From Corynebacterium callunae DSM 20147 (GTDB lineage: Bacteria > Actinomycetota > Actinomycetes > Mycobacteriales > Mycobacteriaceae): a DNA stretch of 64,000 nucleotides. The stretch spans positions 1,922,001 through 1,986,000 of the forward strand of contig NC_020506.1 of NCBI RefSeq assembly GCF_000344785.1. The letters are read 5' to 3'. This document shows, piece after piece, positions 9,769 to 17,325 of the stretch (the stretch's first letter is position 1; the number at the start of each line of letters is the position of its first letter). Both the position numbers and the translations under genes were made by a program. Under the pieces are notes generated by a model, which saw nothing but the letters and a program-made list of their open reading frames with translations, was not told the origin of the DNA and ran no database searches.

Positions 9769-11421
9769 ATGCGATCCCACGCCACCTATATTGCTGTTGA
9801 CGGACTGAGCTTTTCTTATCCAGACCGTCGTGTGCTCACCGACATTTCCCTTAGCGTCAACAATGGTGAAATTGTTGGCCTTATTGGAGAAAACGGTGCT
9901 GGTAAATCCACTCTGCTCGCCCTCATCGCTGGCGAATTAGAACCCGATCAGGGTGAGATTTACCTACCTCAAGAGACTGGCTTTATTGCCCAGGAAACTC
10001 AATTACCTTTTAATTCCCCAGCTCAAGCGCTAATCGACGCCGCCGTAGCACCGATCAAAGCTATTGAAGATACCATCTCACAGCTTTCCGCCCAGATGGG
10101 TGATAACACCACAAATGAAGCTGTCGCTGAGGAACTAGCCAGCACTTTTGATGCTGCCCTCCACGACGCCGAAGAATATGGATTATGGGAGCTAGATTCC
10201 CGCATTGAGGGTGTACTGGCAGGTTTGGGTTTGGGCGCTATTGATAAAAACACGCCCATTAGGGAGCTTTCCGGTGGGCAGCGTCGTCGCTTTGCGCTGG
10301 CTGCTCTTTTGTTGCAGCCTGCTAAAGCGATGATTTTGGATGAGCCAACCAACCACCTGGATGACGCCACAGTGGACTATCTCATCGCAGAGCTTAAGGC
10401 TTTTAAAGGTCCGATTCTCATCGCCAGCCATGATCGCTATTTCCTTGACCAAGTAAGCGATAAATTGGTAGACCTTGATCCAGCGCTGGGGCCAGAAGGC
10501 GGATCTGGTGAAGAAGTAAGGCAGGCAGTCACCTTTGGTGGCGGTTTTAGTGAATACCTGCTTGATCGCGAACAGCGCCGTCTGCGGTGGGCGCAGCTTT
10601 ATGTAGCCCAAGAAGCTGAGCGTGAAAAGCTGGAAAAGGCCACCGGTTTAACCGAGGGAGATATTTTCCACTCCTCGGTTTCTAAATCAGAGGCCAAGAT
10701 TACGGCTAAGTTTTATGCCGATCGTGCTGCTAAAACCCAGGGAAATCGCGTCTGCTCCGCCCGCAATCGCCTTGAAGAACTAGAAAGATTTGCGCTTCCT
10801 GCTCCACCAAAGGTGCTGGAATTTCAAGGCATTCCAGAGGTCACTCACCAGGGAGTGGGCGAAGGTATTGAGTTGCGCAATATTGCAGTGGCCAACCGTG
10901 TACAGCCGGTGTCTTTTTATATTGAACCCGGAGCGCATATTTTGCTTGAAGGCCCCAATGGAGTGGGAAAATCTACTCTTCTATCAGTGCTTTCGGGCGA
11001 TGTGACAGCCACCGAAGGCGAGCTGATTATTCCCGAAGGCCTGCGGATCACTCGCCTTAAGCAGGATGACCAGTGGACTCCCGAGCAATTGGCCACCCCA
11101 ACAGCTGAGGTTTTTGCACAACTTTCCCACCGCTCGGATGGGCCGGATCTTAGCGATATGGGTCTGTTGAGTCCGGCGTCGCAAAGCGCCCCGTTGGGCG
11201 CATTGTCACTCGGGCAACGTCGCCGCGTCTCACTGGGGCTGATTCTGGCGAGCCCGCCAGATCTTTTGCTTCTCGACGAACCGACCAACCATCTCTCGCT
11301 GGCTTTAAGTGAAGAATTAGAATCTGCAATAGAAAAATTCCCCGGCCGGGTGCTTCTAGCCAGCCATGATCGGTGGATTAGAAGGCGTTGGACGGGGAAG
11401 AAGATTAGCTTAAGCCGCTAA
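9769..11421 (+). CDS. ABC-F family ATPase
   Basis: A 550-residue soluble protein with two ABC nucleotide-binding domains and no membrane helices, the layout of ABC-F translation factors that act in the ribosomal E site. Domain 1 has GENGAGKST, signature LSGGQRRR and Walker B AMILDEPTNHLD. Domain 2 has GPNGVGKST, signature LSLGQRRR and LLLLDEPTNHLS. The domains are joined by the charged linker typical of the family (roughly residues 245-340). It could be a housekeeping factor or a resistance factor; the sequence alone does not decide. Start ATG 9769 has GAAGG 8 bases upstream. Its stop abuts the stop of the convergent lipoprotein gene with no base between. Confidence 0.9.
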   Translation: MRSHATYIAVDGLSFSYPDRRVLTDISLSVNNGEIVGLIGENGAGKSTLLALIAGELEPDQGEIYLPQETGFIAQETQLPFNSPAQALIDAAVAPIKAIEDTISQLSAQMGDNTTNEAVAEELASTFDAALHDAEEYGLWELDSRIEGVLAGLGLGAIDKNTPIRELSGGQRRRFALAALLLQPAKAMILDEPTNHLDDATVDYLIAELKAFKGPILIASHDRYFLDQVSDKLVDLDPALGPEGGSGEEVRQAVTFGGGFSEYLLDREQRRLRWAQLYVAQEAEREKLEKATGLTEGDIFHSSVSKSEAKITAKFYADRAAKTQGNRVCSARNRLEELERFALPAPPKVLEFQGIPEVTHQGVGEGIELRNIAVANRVQPVSFYIEPGAHILLEGPNGVGKSTLLSVLSGDVTATEGELIIPEGLRITRLKQDDQWTPEQLATPTAEVFAQLSHRSDGPDLSDMGLLSPASQSAPLGALSLGQRRRVSLGLILASPPDLLLLDEPTNHLSLALSEELESAIEKFPGRVLLASHDRWIRRRWTGKKISLSR

Positions 11422-11979
11422 TTACTGAGCTGGTGCCTCTTCAACAACAGGGGCATCAGTTGCGGTGCCAACGCACATTGCAGGAACCTGCTCAGGTGCA
11501 ACGGTGTTGGTGATCAAGATACAAGCCCAGTCCTGGGAGAGCTGCCAGCTGCCGTTGGTGTTCACAAACTCAACGCCTTCTGCTTCCTGCTCAGGGCGGT
11601 CTGGCAATTGGAACATCACGGTGGTCAAGACCTCGGAGGTTGGGTCATAACCGGGCAAAACAGAACCAACAACCTGGAACTGAGCGCCAGATTCAACCTT
11701 TGCCTGGGTCATGGTCTCAAAAAGCTCAGGTGCATTCTCAGAACCCTGAACGGTCTTTACTTTCTCCTCGATGGGAGCATTTGGGTCAGTTGCCACTGCC
11801 AAGATGGCATTAAGCTCATCTGCGGTTGGATAGGCTGCGGCAGTGCTGCTGGATGATTCTGCGGAGCTGGAGGCAGCTGAAGTAGCTTCAGTGCCGGTGT
11901 CCTCGCTGCTGGAACAAGCGCCGAGGGTCAGTGCTGCTACAACACTCAAGGTTGCTGCGGTTGCCTTAAAAAGCTTCAC
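11422..11979 (-). CDS. Secreted lipoprotein with MTB12-like domain
   Basis: A 185-residue protein with a signal peptide and lipobox LTLGAC (Cys about residue 22), then a Ser/Thr/Glu-rich linker of about 25 residues. The folded part (about 50-165) resembles the mycobacterial low-molecular-weight antigen MTB12 domain: ADELNAILAVATDPNAP and VEFVNTNGSWQLS align by eye with the mycobacterial pattern. Two further cysteines (in DWACILI and PAMCVG) could form a disulfide. Start is GTG 11979, with AAGGA 9 bases upstream. Function of the family is unknown. Confidence 0.75.
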   Translation of the reverse strand: MKLFKATAATLSVVAALTLGACSSSEDTGTEATSAASSSAESSSSTAAAYPTADELNAILAVATDPNAPIEEKVKTVQGSENAPELFETMTQAKVESGAQFQVVGSVLPGYDPTSEVLTTVMFQLPDRPEQEAEGVEFVNTNGSWQLSQDWACILITNTVAPEQVPAMCVGTATDAPVVEEAPAQ

Positions 11980-12059
11980 GTTAAAGAATCCTTTGCTTCT
12001 GTCTCATCGTTGCCACACACAAAATCTGATCATGTATTTTAATCCACAATTGGGGGTGA

Positions 12060-12078
12060 GATGAGTGCATGACTCATC
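12060..12078. promoter_or_regulatory. Dyad in the divergent lipoprotein/asparaginase spacer
   Basis: GATGAGT (12060-12066) and ACTCATC (12072-12078) form a perfect 7-bp inverted repeat around GCATG. It lies in the 257-base spacer between two divergent genes and could be an operator; I cannot name a regulator. Confidence 0.3.
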
Positions 12079-12223
12079 CACACACCAACGGTGCGACAAT
12101 TTTTTAACGACTTTCCCACAAAGGGTACACGTCAAACCGTGCTGACCCACATTCTCGCCAAGCAGACATGCGAAGAATCACAGTGTATTTCTCCGCACTT
12201 TTCCGCCAGCTGGCACACATTGC

Positions 12224-12229
12224 TACTCT
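12224..12229 (+). promoter_or_regulatory. -10 element for leaderless ansA
   Basis: TACTCT fits TAnnnT and ends 7 bases before ATG 12237; there is no ribosome site before that ATG. A leaderless transcript is the simplest reading. Confidence 0.5.
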
Positions 12230-12236
12230 TAAACCC

Positions 12237-13214
12237 ATGTCTGAGCAGCCATCAAAGCAATCCCAGGATCCCACCGCCCACCTTAATACTCCCGGCAAAG
12301 TGGCAGTGATCACCACCGGTGGCACCATCGCATGCACCTCCGATGCCAATGGTCATTTGATTCCCACCGTCAGCGGTGCCGAATTAGTCTCTGCAATTTC
12401 CTCCCGCTTTGATGGTTCTGCAATTTCTTTTGAGGTCCACGAACTAAATCGTTTGGATTCCTCTTCACTTACCTTCGCAGATATTGATGAAATCAATACC
12501 GCAGTACACAAGGTGCTGGCAGATCCAGAGGTTGTTGGCGTTGTAATCACCCATGGCACCGATTCCATGGAAGAATCCGCCATTGCTATTGATACCTTCC
12601 TTAATGATCCGCGACCCGTCGTTTTTACCGGTGCGCAGAAGCCTTTTGACCACCCAGAAACTGATGGTCCAGCCAACCTTTTTGAAGCCTGCCTAATTGC
12701 CTCAGATCCTTCTGCCCGTGGCATTGGCGCGCTGATTGTCTTTGGGCATGCAGTGCTCCCGGCGCGCGGTGCAACCAAATGGCATACCTCCGATGAATTG
12801 GCTTTTGGCAGCAATGCTCCCGAAGAACCAGAACGCCCTACTCCCCTGCCACTAACCGCTTTGGCGAAGGTGCAGGTAGAGATCATTCCGGCTTATCCAG
12901 GTGCCTCGGGCTCCATGGTGCAGGCAGCTCTTGATGCTGGTGCCCAAGGCTTGGTTGTTGAGGCAATGGGATCGGGCAATGTGGGCTCTAAATTTGGTGA
13001 TGCGTTAGGTGCTGCACTTGATGCCGGCATCCCTGTCATCATGAGCACCCGCGTGCCTCGCGGTGAAGTTTCGGGAGTCTATGGCGGTGCCGGTGGCGGA
13101 GCTACCTTGGCTGCTAAGGGTGCGGTGGGATCACGTTATTTCCGCGCTGGTCAAGCCCGAATTCTGCTTGCTATCGCAATTGCAACCGGCCGCCACCCCG
13201 CTACTTTGATTTAA
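12237..13214 (+). CDS. ansA: L-asparaginase
   Basis: A 325-residue enzyme hydrolysing L-asparagine to aspartate and ammonia. The first catalytic threonine is in ITTGGTIACT (about residue 32) and the second is in ITHGTDSMEE. No signal peptide is present, so it acts in the cytoplasm. I start it at ATG 12237, preceded by a TACTCT -10; the frame is open 23 codons further upstream but that extension lacks a ribosome site and covers the promoter. Gene order with dinX matches mycobacteria (Rv1537-Rv1538c). Its stop overlaps that of the convergent dinX gene by 4 bases. Confidence 0.9.
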   Translation: MSEQPSKQSQDPTAHLNTPGKVAVITTGGTIACTSDANGHLIPTVSGAELVSAISSRFDGSAISFEVHELNRLDSSSLTFADIDEINTAVHKVLADPEVVGVVITHGTDSMEESAIAIDTFLNDPRPVVFTGAQKPFDHPETDGPANLFEACLIASDPSARGIGALIVFGHAVLPARGATKWHTSDELAFGSNAPEEPERPTPLPLTALAKVQVEIIPAYPGASGSMVQAALDAGAQGLVVEAMGSGNVGSKFGDALGAALDAGIPVIMSTRVPRGEVSGVYGGAGGGATLAAKGAVGSRYFRAGQARILLAIAIATGRHPATLI

Positions 13215-14626
13215 TTTTCTTCCTCTGCAGTGCCATTTTCTTGCAACCACTGGGCCCAGTCGAGGCTATTAAGGGGATCCGCCTCTGTTAGGAGCGGATC
13301 ATCAATGGCAAAACTTCTGGTTTTCCCCTTGATGGTGCTGCGAGTTTCAAAGCGTACGGAAACCACGCCATGTCCAGCTCCTTGTACCCATCCATGACCA
13401 AAATCTGGATGATAAACATCTTGGGTGGCATGCCACATCTTCGCGCTATTGTCAGCAGAGGTATTGGATTGGATCTCAGTAACAATCTGGGCTGTGGCTG
13501 AGCTGGATTGCACCCCTGATTCATAATCTGAATCAGGAGTTGCCGGAATAATCAGTTGCTGGTCCAGCTCTGGGAAAAGCAAGTCTTGACGAGCTTCTTC
13601 CAACCCTGAAAAACTCACGCCAACTAACCTAATTGGACCAACTTCCCCGGGATAACGAGCCAACCGGAATGCAGTTGCTTCCAAGGTGGCGTAATCATCA
13701 GTGGCATAGGAGAGCGTAAAAGAACGTGACTCCACCCGAAAATCCGCCATACGCAATTTCACGCTAACAGTGCGCGCTCCGCGGCCATCTTTGAGCAGGC
13801 GCTGATGCGCCCCCTGTGCAGCGCGCACAATGGCAGCATCCACTTGGGTACGGCTAATGAGGTCTTTTTCAAAGGTATGTTCCTGAGAAATCTGTTTGGC
13901 TTCCGCCCGCGGGATCACCGGGCGATCATCATGCCCTCGAGCCAGATTCCACAGCCCAAGTCCAATTGTGGCGCCGAGGGAAATCTCTACCTCTTTTGCA
14001 GAGAGCGCAGCTAGATCCCCGATCGTTTCCACTCCCATTTTGGCAAGTTTTGCGCCGGTAACTGGGCCAACACCCCAAAGTGCACCAACCGGCAGTGGAT
14101 CAAGCAGGTCATGTTGTTGTTCCACTGGGACGATAAAGACGCCATCTGGTTTGGCTTCACCCGAACCAATTTTGGCAATTTGTTTTCCTGATCCAGCTCC
14201 TACTGATGATGGCAGGCCAGTGATCTCTCTGATTTCTGCGCGCAGGTCTTCGGCCCACTGTTTTACCTCAGCTGGACTAGCACCAATCAAGGCCTCTGGT
14301 TCCATAAAACCTTCATCAATGCTGAGGCGTTCTACGATGCCTGCGCGTTTTTCAACAATCTGAAAAACTCTTTGGGAAGCCGCAGAATATACCTTGTGAC
14401 GTGGAGAAACCACCACTGCCCCGAATCCCACCATGGCTTTTGCCTGGTGCATGGGCATGGCTGAACGAGCCCCAAATTTACGAGCCTCATAAGAAGCGCC
14501 AGCGACAACTCCACGTCCAGATACTCCGCCCACCAATACGGGCCGGCCACGTAAGGTTGGTCGGGTCAGCTGTTCGCAGGATGCGAAAAAGGCATCCATA
14601 TCAATGTGCAGAACCCAACGTTGCAT
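13211..14626 (-). CDS. dinX: Y-family DNA polymerase IV, DinX type
   Basis: A 471-residue error-prone polymerase for damage bypass. The catalytic motifs are HIDMDAFFASCEQ at the N-terminus and LSIDEGFME at about residue 105; palm, thumb and little-finger domains follow to about residue 355. It is some 110 residues longer than E. coli DinB. The extension, with DFGHGWVQGAGHGVVSVRFET and ending DPLNSLDWAQWL, resembles the C-terminal extension of mycobacterial DinX (Rv1537). Start ATG 14626 follows TAGCAT (14634-14639) by 7 bases, suggesting leaderless transcription. I see no LexA box upstream. Confidence 0.88.
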   Translation of the reverse strand: MQRWVLHIDMDAFFASCEQLTRPTLRGRPVLVGGVSGRGVVAGASYEARKFGARSAMPMHQAKAMVGFGAVVVSPRHKVYSAASQRVFQIVEKRAGIVERLSIDEGFMEPEALIGASPAEVKQWAEDLRAEIREITGLPSSVGAGSGKQIAKIGSGEAKPDGVFIVPVEQQHDLLDPLPVGALWGVGPVTGAKLAKMGVETIGDLAALSAKEVEISLGATIGLGLWNLARGHDDRPVIPRAEAKQISQEHTFEKDLISRTQVDAAIVRAAQGAHQRLLKDGRGARTVSVKLRMADFRVESRSFTLSYATDDYATLEATAFRLARYPGEVGPIRLVGVSFSGLEEARQDLLFPELDQQLIIPATPDSDYESGVQSSSATAQIVTEIQSNTSADNSAKMWHATQDVYHPDFGHGWVQGAGHGVVSVRFETRSTIKGKTRSFAIDDPLLTEADPLNSLDWAQWLQENGTAEEEN

Positions 14627-14633
14627 AGCCTCT

Positions 14634-14639
14634 ATGCTA
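14634..14639 (-). promoter_or_regulatory. -10 element for leaderless dinX
   Basis: Reads TAGCAT on the minus strand, 7 bases before ATG 14626; fits the TAnnnT pattern. Confidence 0.45.
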
Positions 14640-14718
14640 GGCATCGCCATCCACTTTGCCTACATTGGGGCACCTTTAAACGCTATTTTGTTCGATAACT
14701 CAGCACACTCTGGAAATC

Positions 14719-15585
14719 TTAAGAGGAAGGCTTGCGCAGCGCTACTGCCAGCACTACCAACACAATGCCAATAATCTCCGCCAGAGTGAGCATCTGGCCT
14801 AGCACCAGTGCACCCATCAGTGCTGCACTAATCGGCAAAATTGCTAGCAAGAGCGCAAAATAAGAGCGCCCTGCCATTCGTAGAACTACCTGGTCTAGGC
14901 CATAAGGGATGACCGCGGATAAAACACCTAAGCCAACCGCTAGCCCCAGCAATTCCCACCAGCTCAACGAGCTAGCGGAAAGGCCTGGCCACCACCACAA
15001 TGCCAGTGGCAGAGAAAGCAGCGCAGCCCAGCCGAATCCCACCGCCATTCCACTACGGCTGGAAGCAGCATCACCAGCAATGCGATTTCCCGTCACAATA
15101 TAAAGCGCCCACAGTGCCGCTGCTGCCAGTGCAAAAAGCACGCCCGCACTATTTGCTGACCATTGCGCACCACTAATAACTACTACTCCTACACCAGCTA
15201 AAAGCAGCGCCAACCAGTCGCGGAGCGTAGAACTTCCCACTGCTGCTACTGCAATCGGCCCCAAAAACTCAATCGCCACCGCGGTCCCCATGGGGATACG
15301 CGCAATGGCTTCATAAAAGGTGATGTTCATGCTCAAGGTAGCCACACCATAAATAGCAGCACTAAGCCCCACACTGCCAAAGAAGTTGCGCCACTGTGGG
15401 CGATAAAGGAGCAACAAAATCACCGCGGCTGCTGCTACTCGCATCCAAGCCACCAACGCCGGGGAGAAACTCTGGAACAGACCTACTGCAATTGCAGCGC
15501 CAGCATATAAAGAAGCACCATTTAGCACCATTAATAAAGGTGCCAACATTGACTTGAGCGAGCCTTGTCCAGTTTTCCCATGCAC
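14719..15585 (-). CDS. EamA/RhtA-type transporter
   Basis: A 288-residue membrane protein with about ten helices in two EamA repeats. Segments such as TAVAIEFLGPIAVAA are typical of the RhtA branch (threonine/homoserine or other amino-acid exporters). The substrate is inferred only from resemblance. Start is GTG 15585, with TAAGAT 8 bases upstream on the minus strand. It lies between dinX and the MerR-HEAT gene, both on the same strand, with 92 and 34 base gaps. Confidence 0.82.
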   Translation of the reverse strand: MHGKTGQGSLKSMLAPLLMVLNGASLYAGAAIAVGLFQSFSPALVAWMRVAAAAVILLLLYRPQWRNFFGSVGLSAAIYGVATLSMNITFYEAIARIPMGTAVAIEFLGPIAVAAVGSSTLRDWLALLLAGVGVVVISGAQWSANSAGVLFALAAAALWALYIVTGNRIAGDAASSRSGMAVGFGWAALLSLPLALWWWPGLSASSLSWWELLGLAVGLGVLSAVIPYGLDQVVLRMAGRSYFALLLAILPISAALMGALVLGQMLTLAEIIGIVLVVLAVALRKPSS

Positions 15586-15619
15586 AGAAGCTAATCTTAG
15601 CCCAGCCTGCGCACGGCTG

Positions 15620-16630
15620 TTAGGTAGCTAAAATAGCGCGAGCAGTAAAAGCTACTTTAGGGTTTTTGTCCCTGCTTAAAGTCTCTAAAAGTTCACTCAC
15701 TACAGCAGTAGAACGCGGGAATTCCGCAAGCGCCTGAGTGATACGACTACGAGCCTCATCAGCATGCTCGCGCACCCGCAGTTCATGTGCAAAGCGGGAT
15801 AACACAGACTCCACGTCCTCCCCTTTTGCCAAAGCCTCCGCAGCTTCCACATCACGCACACCAGTCAACACCATGGAAATTAGCACTTCTTGTACTGCCG
15901 CGGCCTCAGCCACATCCCCCACACCGCGCTCAGCACTTAAAGCCAAAGCTGCGTGCGCCCTGATCTCAGGAACACTATCGCGCAATGCCTCCAACAGTTT
16001 AGAAGTGCGCAGCTCCCCTGCCTCAGCCGCCACAATAATGCGCAGCGCGCGCAATCTTACCGAAACATCGGCAGACTTAAGTCCACGTGCCACAGCTGCA
16101 ACAGCGTCCCCCTCTGAATGCAACACAGCCCAGGCCAGTGCGCCTTCAACATTGAGGTTGTCCTCGCGCAGCGCGGAGGCCGCAAGGGTTGATGCCATAG
16201 CTCCATCTTTTTTGGCGCCTACATTAAAGGCCGTCAATTGTCGCTGCGCTGGCACGGGCGATCGCAAAGCTCGCATTAAGTCAACAATTTCTAAAGCTGC
16301 ATGCCAATCCCCCACCCCAGATTCTTTAACGGCCCGCAAACGCTGCAATAATTCTTGTTCCGCCCGTAAGCGATCCCGTGAATCCCTAATCAATTCAGCA
16401 ATCACAGAGTCCGGACTAAAAGTGGGATCATGCAGTGCTTCCGCGACCTCCTGCAGGCTTAAACCCAAGCTGCGCAGGCCCTCAATGTGCAAAATTCTTT
16501 GCACATCTGTCTCGGAATAATCGCGAAATCCCGAGGCATTTAACTCTGGAGCCAACAAGCCCAAAGATTCATAATGCCGCAGCATGCGAGCACTAACCCC
16601 GCTGAGTGCTGCGACCTCGCCAATTAGCAT
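15620..16630 (-). CDS. MerR-family regulator fused to HEAT repeats
   Basis: A 336-residue protein. Residues 1-70 are a classic MerR winged helix-turn-helix (MLIGEVAALSGVSARMLRHYE, then SGFRDYSE and LGLSLQEVAEAL). A coiled dimerisation helix follows (about 85-105). From about residue 135 the sequence is a series of alpha-helical repeats like HEAT repeats (for example VSVRLRALRIIVAAEAGELR, then PEIRAHAALALS), in place of a small-molecule-binding domain. Its start overlaps the upstream HEAT-repeat gene by 7 bases, so both are made from one message. I infer that the HEAT scaffold senses or binds a protein partner, perhaps that neighbour. Confidence 0.82.
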   Translation of the reverse strand: MLIGEVAALSGVSARMLRHYESLGLLAPELNASGFRDYSETDVQRILHIEGLRSLGLSLQEVAEALHDPTFSPDSVIAELIRDSRDRLRAEQELLQRLRAVKESGVGDWHAALEIVDLMRALRSPVPAQRQLTAFNVGAKKDGAMASTLAASALREDNLNVEGALAWAVLHSEGDAVAAVARGLKSADVSVRLRALRIIVAAEAGELRTSKLLEALRDSVPEIRAHAALALSAERGVGDVAEAAAVQEVLISMVLTGVRDVEAAEALAKGEDVESVLSRFAHELRVREHADEARSRITQALAEFPRSTAVVSELLETLSRDKNPKVAFTARAILAT

Positions 16631-17229
16631 GCACCCATATTATCCACCCGGCGCGCCAACTGGAGATCCGCCAGAAAATCCGTCTCCGGATCTGCCCACA
16701 GTTTGGCGGTGGCGCGGGCATGTGGGCCCTTAAAGGCCGCTAAAAAGGCGCTTATCGACGCACCCCTGTTGCCCACTTCCACCATGGCACGGCTGAGACT
16801 TCGTTGAGTTTCCGCACTACCTTTATCAAATTCTTGCGCTAATTCACCTAAAAGCCAGTCCAAATCACCAGCCGGAACCAGACCTGCAAAACTCCGCCAG
16901 GCGGTCACCGAAGTATCTTCACGATGCAGCAGCTCGGGGCGTTTTTTCAGCTCAGCCCACACACGAGGATCTTGCAGTTTGGAGAAAGTATGCAGAGCTT
17001 GGCTAGCAGCAAAGGGCGTTAAAGAATCCAGCTCAGGAATAAGGGCTGGAATTACTTCGGCATGCGGCATGCGGGTTAATGCCCAGGTGAGCATATCGCG
17101 GACATAAAAATCCTCCTCCACCCCGCAGCGTTGCACCAGCAAAGGAATCGCAGTTGGGTCAGGATTGGTTCCTATAGCTAATGCGGCTTGGAGGCGGATG
17201 GAAGAATTTGCGGCGTTTAACTTATTCAT
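16624..17229 (-). CDS. HEAT-repeat protein
   Basis: A 201-residue soluble helical protein: NSSIRLQAALAIGTNPDPTAIPLLVQRCG and DFYVRDMLTWALTRMPHAEVIPALIPEL are HEAT repeats. No catalytic motif is visible. ATG 17229 is chosen as the start; the frame is open eight codons further up. It overlaps the MerR-HEAT gene by 7 bases (TAA of this gene inside the start region of the next), a sign of translational coupling. A dyad/direct-repeat element lies directly before its start. Function unknown; it is a candidate partner of the adjacent regulator. Confidence 0.75.
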   Translation of the reverse strand: MNKLNAANSSIRLQAALAIGTNPDPTAIPLLVQRCGVEEDFYVRDMLTWALTRMPHAEVIPALIPELDSLTPFAASQALHTFSKLQDPRVWAELKKRPELLHREDTSVTAWRSFAGLVPAGDLDWLLGELAQEFDKGSAETQRSLSRAMVEVGNRGASISAFLAAFKGPHARATAKLWADPETDFLADLQLARRVDNMGAC

Positions 17230-17233
17230 GCAC

Positions 17234-17254
17234 TCAAGTTGACACCTTGACACC
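17234..17254. promoter_or_regulatory. Candidate operator before the HEAT/MerR pair
   Basis: TCAAG-N7-CTTGA (17234-17250) is an inverted repeat, and TTGACACC occurs twice back to back (17239-17246, 17247-17254). It lies 4 bases before ATG 17229. MerR proteins bind dyads between -35 and -10 elements, so autoregulation by the MerR-HEAT protein is plausible. Confidence 0.35.
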
Positions 17255-17273
17255 GTGTTAGGGGCAAGCGAAA

Positions 17274-17308
17274 CCCCCGCTGCCTGGGGTGACCCAGGGC
17301 GGCGGGGG
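17274..17308 (-). terminator. ileS terminator
   Basis: CCCCCGC (17274-17280) pairs with GCGGGGG (17302-17308) and an inner CCTGGG pairs with CCCAGG. On the minus strand the stem follows the ileS stop by 17 bases and is followed by a short TTTCGCTT run. The U-tract is weak. Confidence 0.65.
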
Positions 17309-17311
17309 CGG

Positions 17312-17322
17312 CGTCGACAAGC
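17312..17322 (+). repeat. Copy of dispersed 11-base word CGTCGACAAGC
   Basis: Exact copies lie at 6391, 17312, 29119, 32879, 50770 and 51566 on the + strand and at 27997, 40236 and 62136 as the reverse complement. This copy is the only one outside a gene, between the ileS stop and its terminator. Near copies differing at one or two bases are at 1769, 41302 and 60931. An 11-mer is expected about 0.03 times in 64 kb on both strands, so nine copies are not chance. Confidence 0.6.
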
Positions 17323-17325
17323 GTT

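Noticed and set aside
14627..14718. LexA box before dinX
   Set aside because: Only an isolated GTTCGA is present; no full palindrome.
17234..17250. HspR HAIR element
   Set aside because: The half sites are in the opposite order (TCAAG then CTTGA) to CTTGAGT-N7-ACTCAAG.
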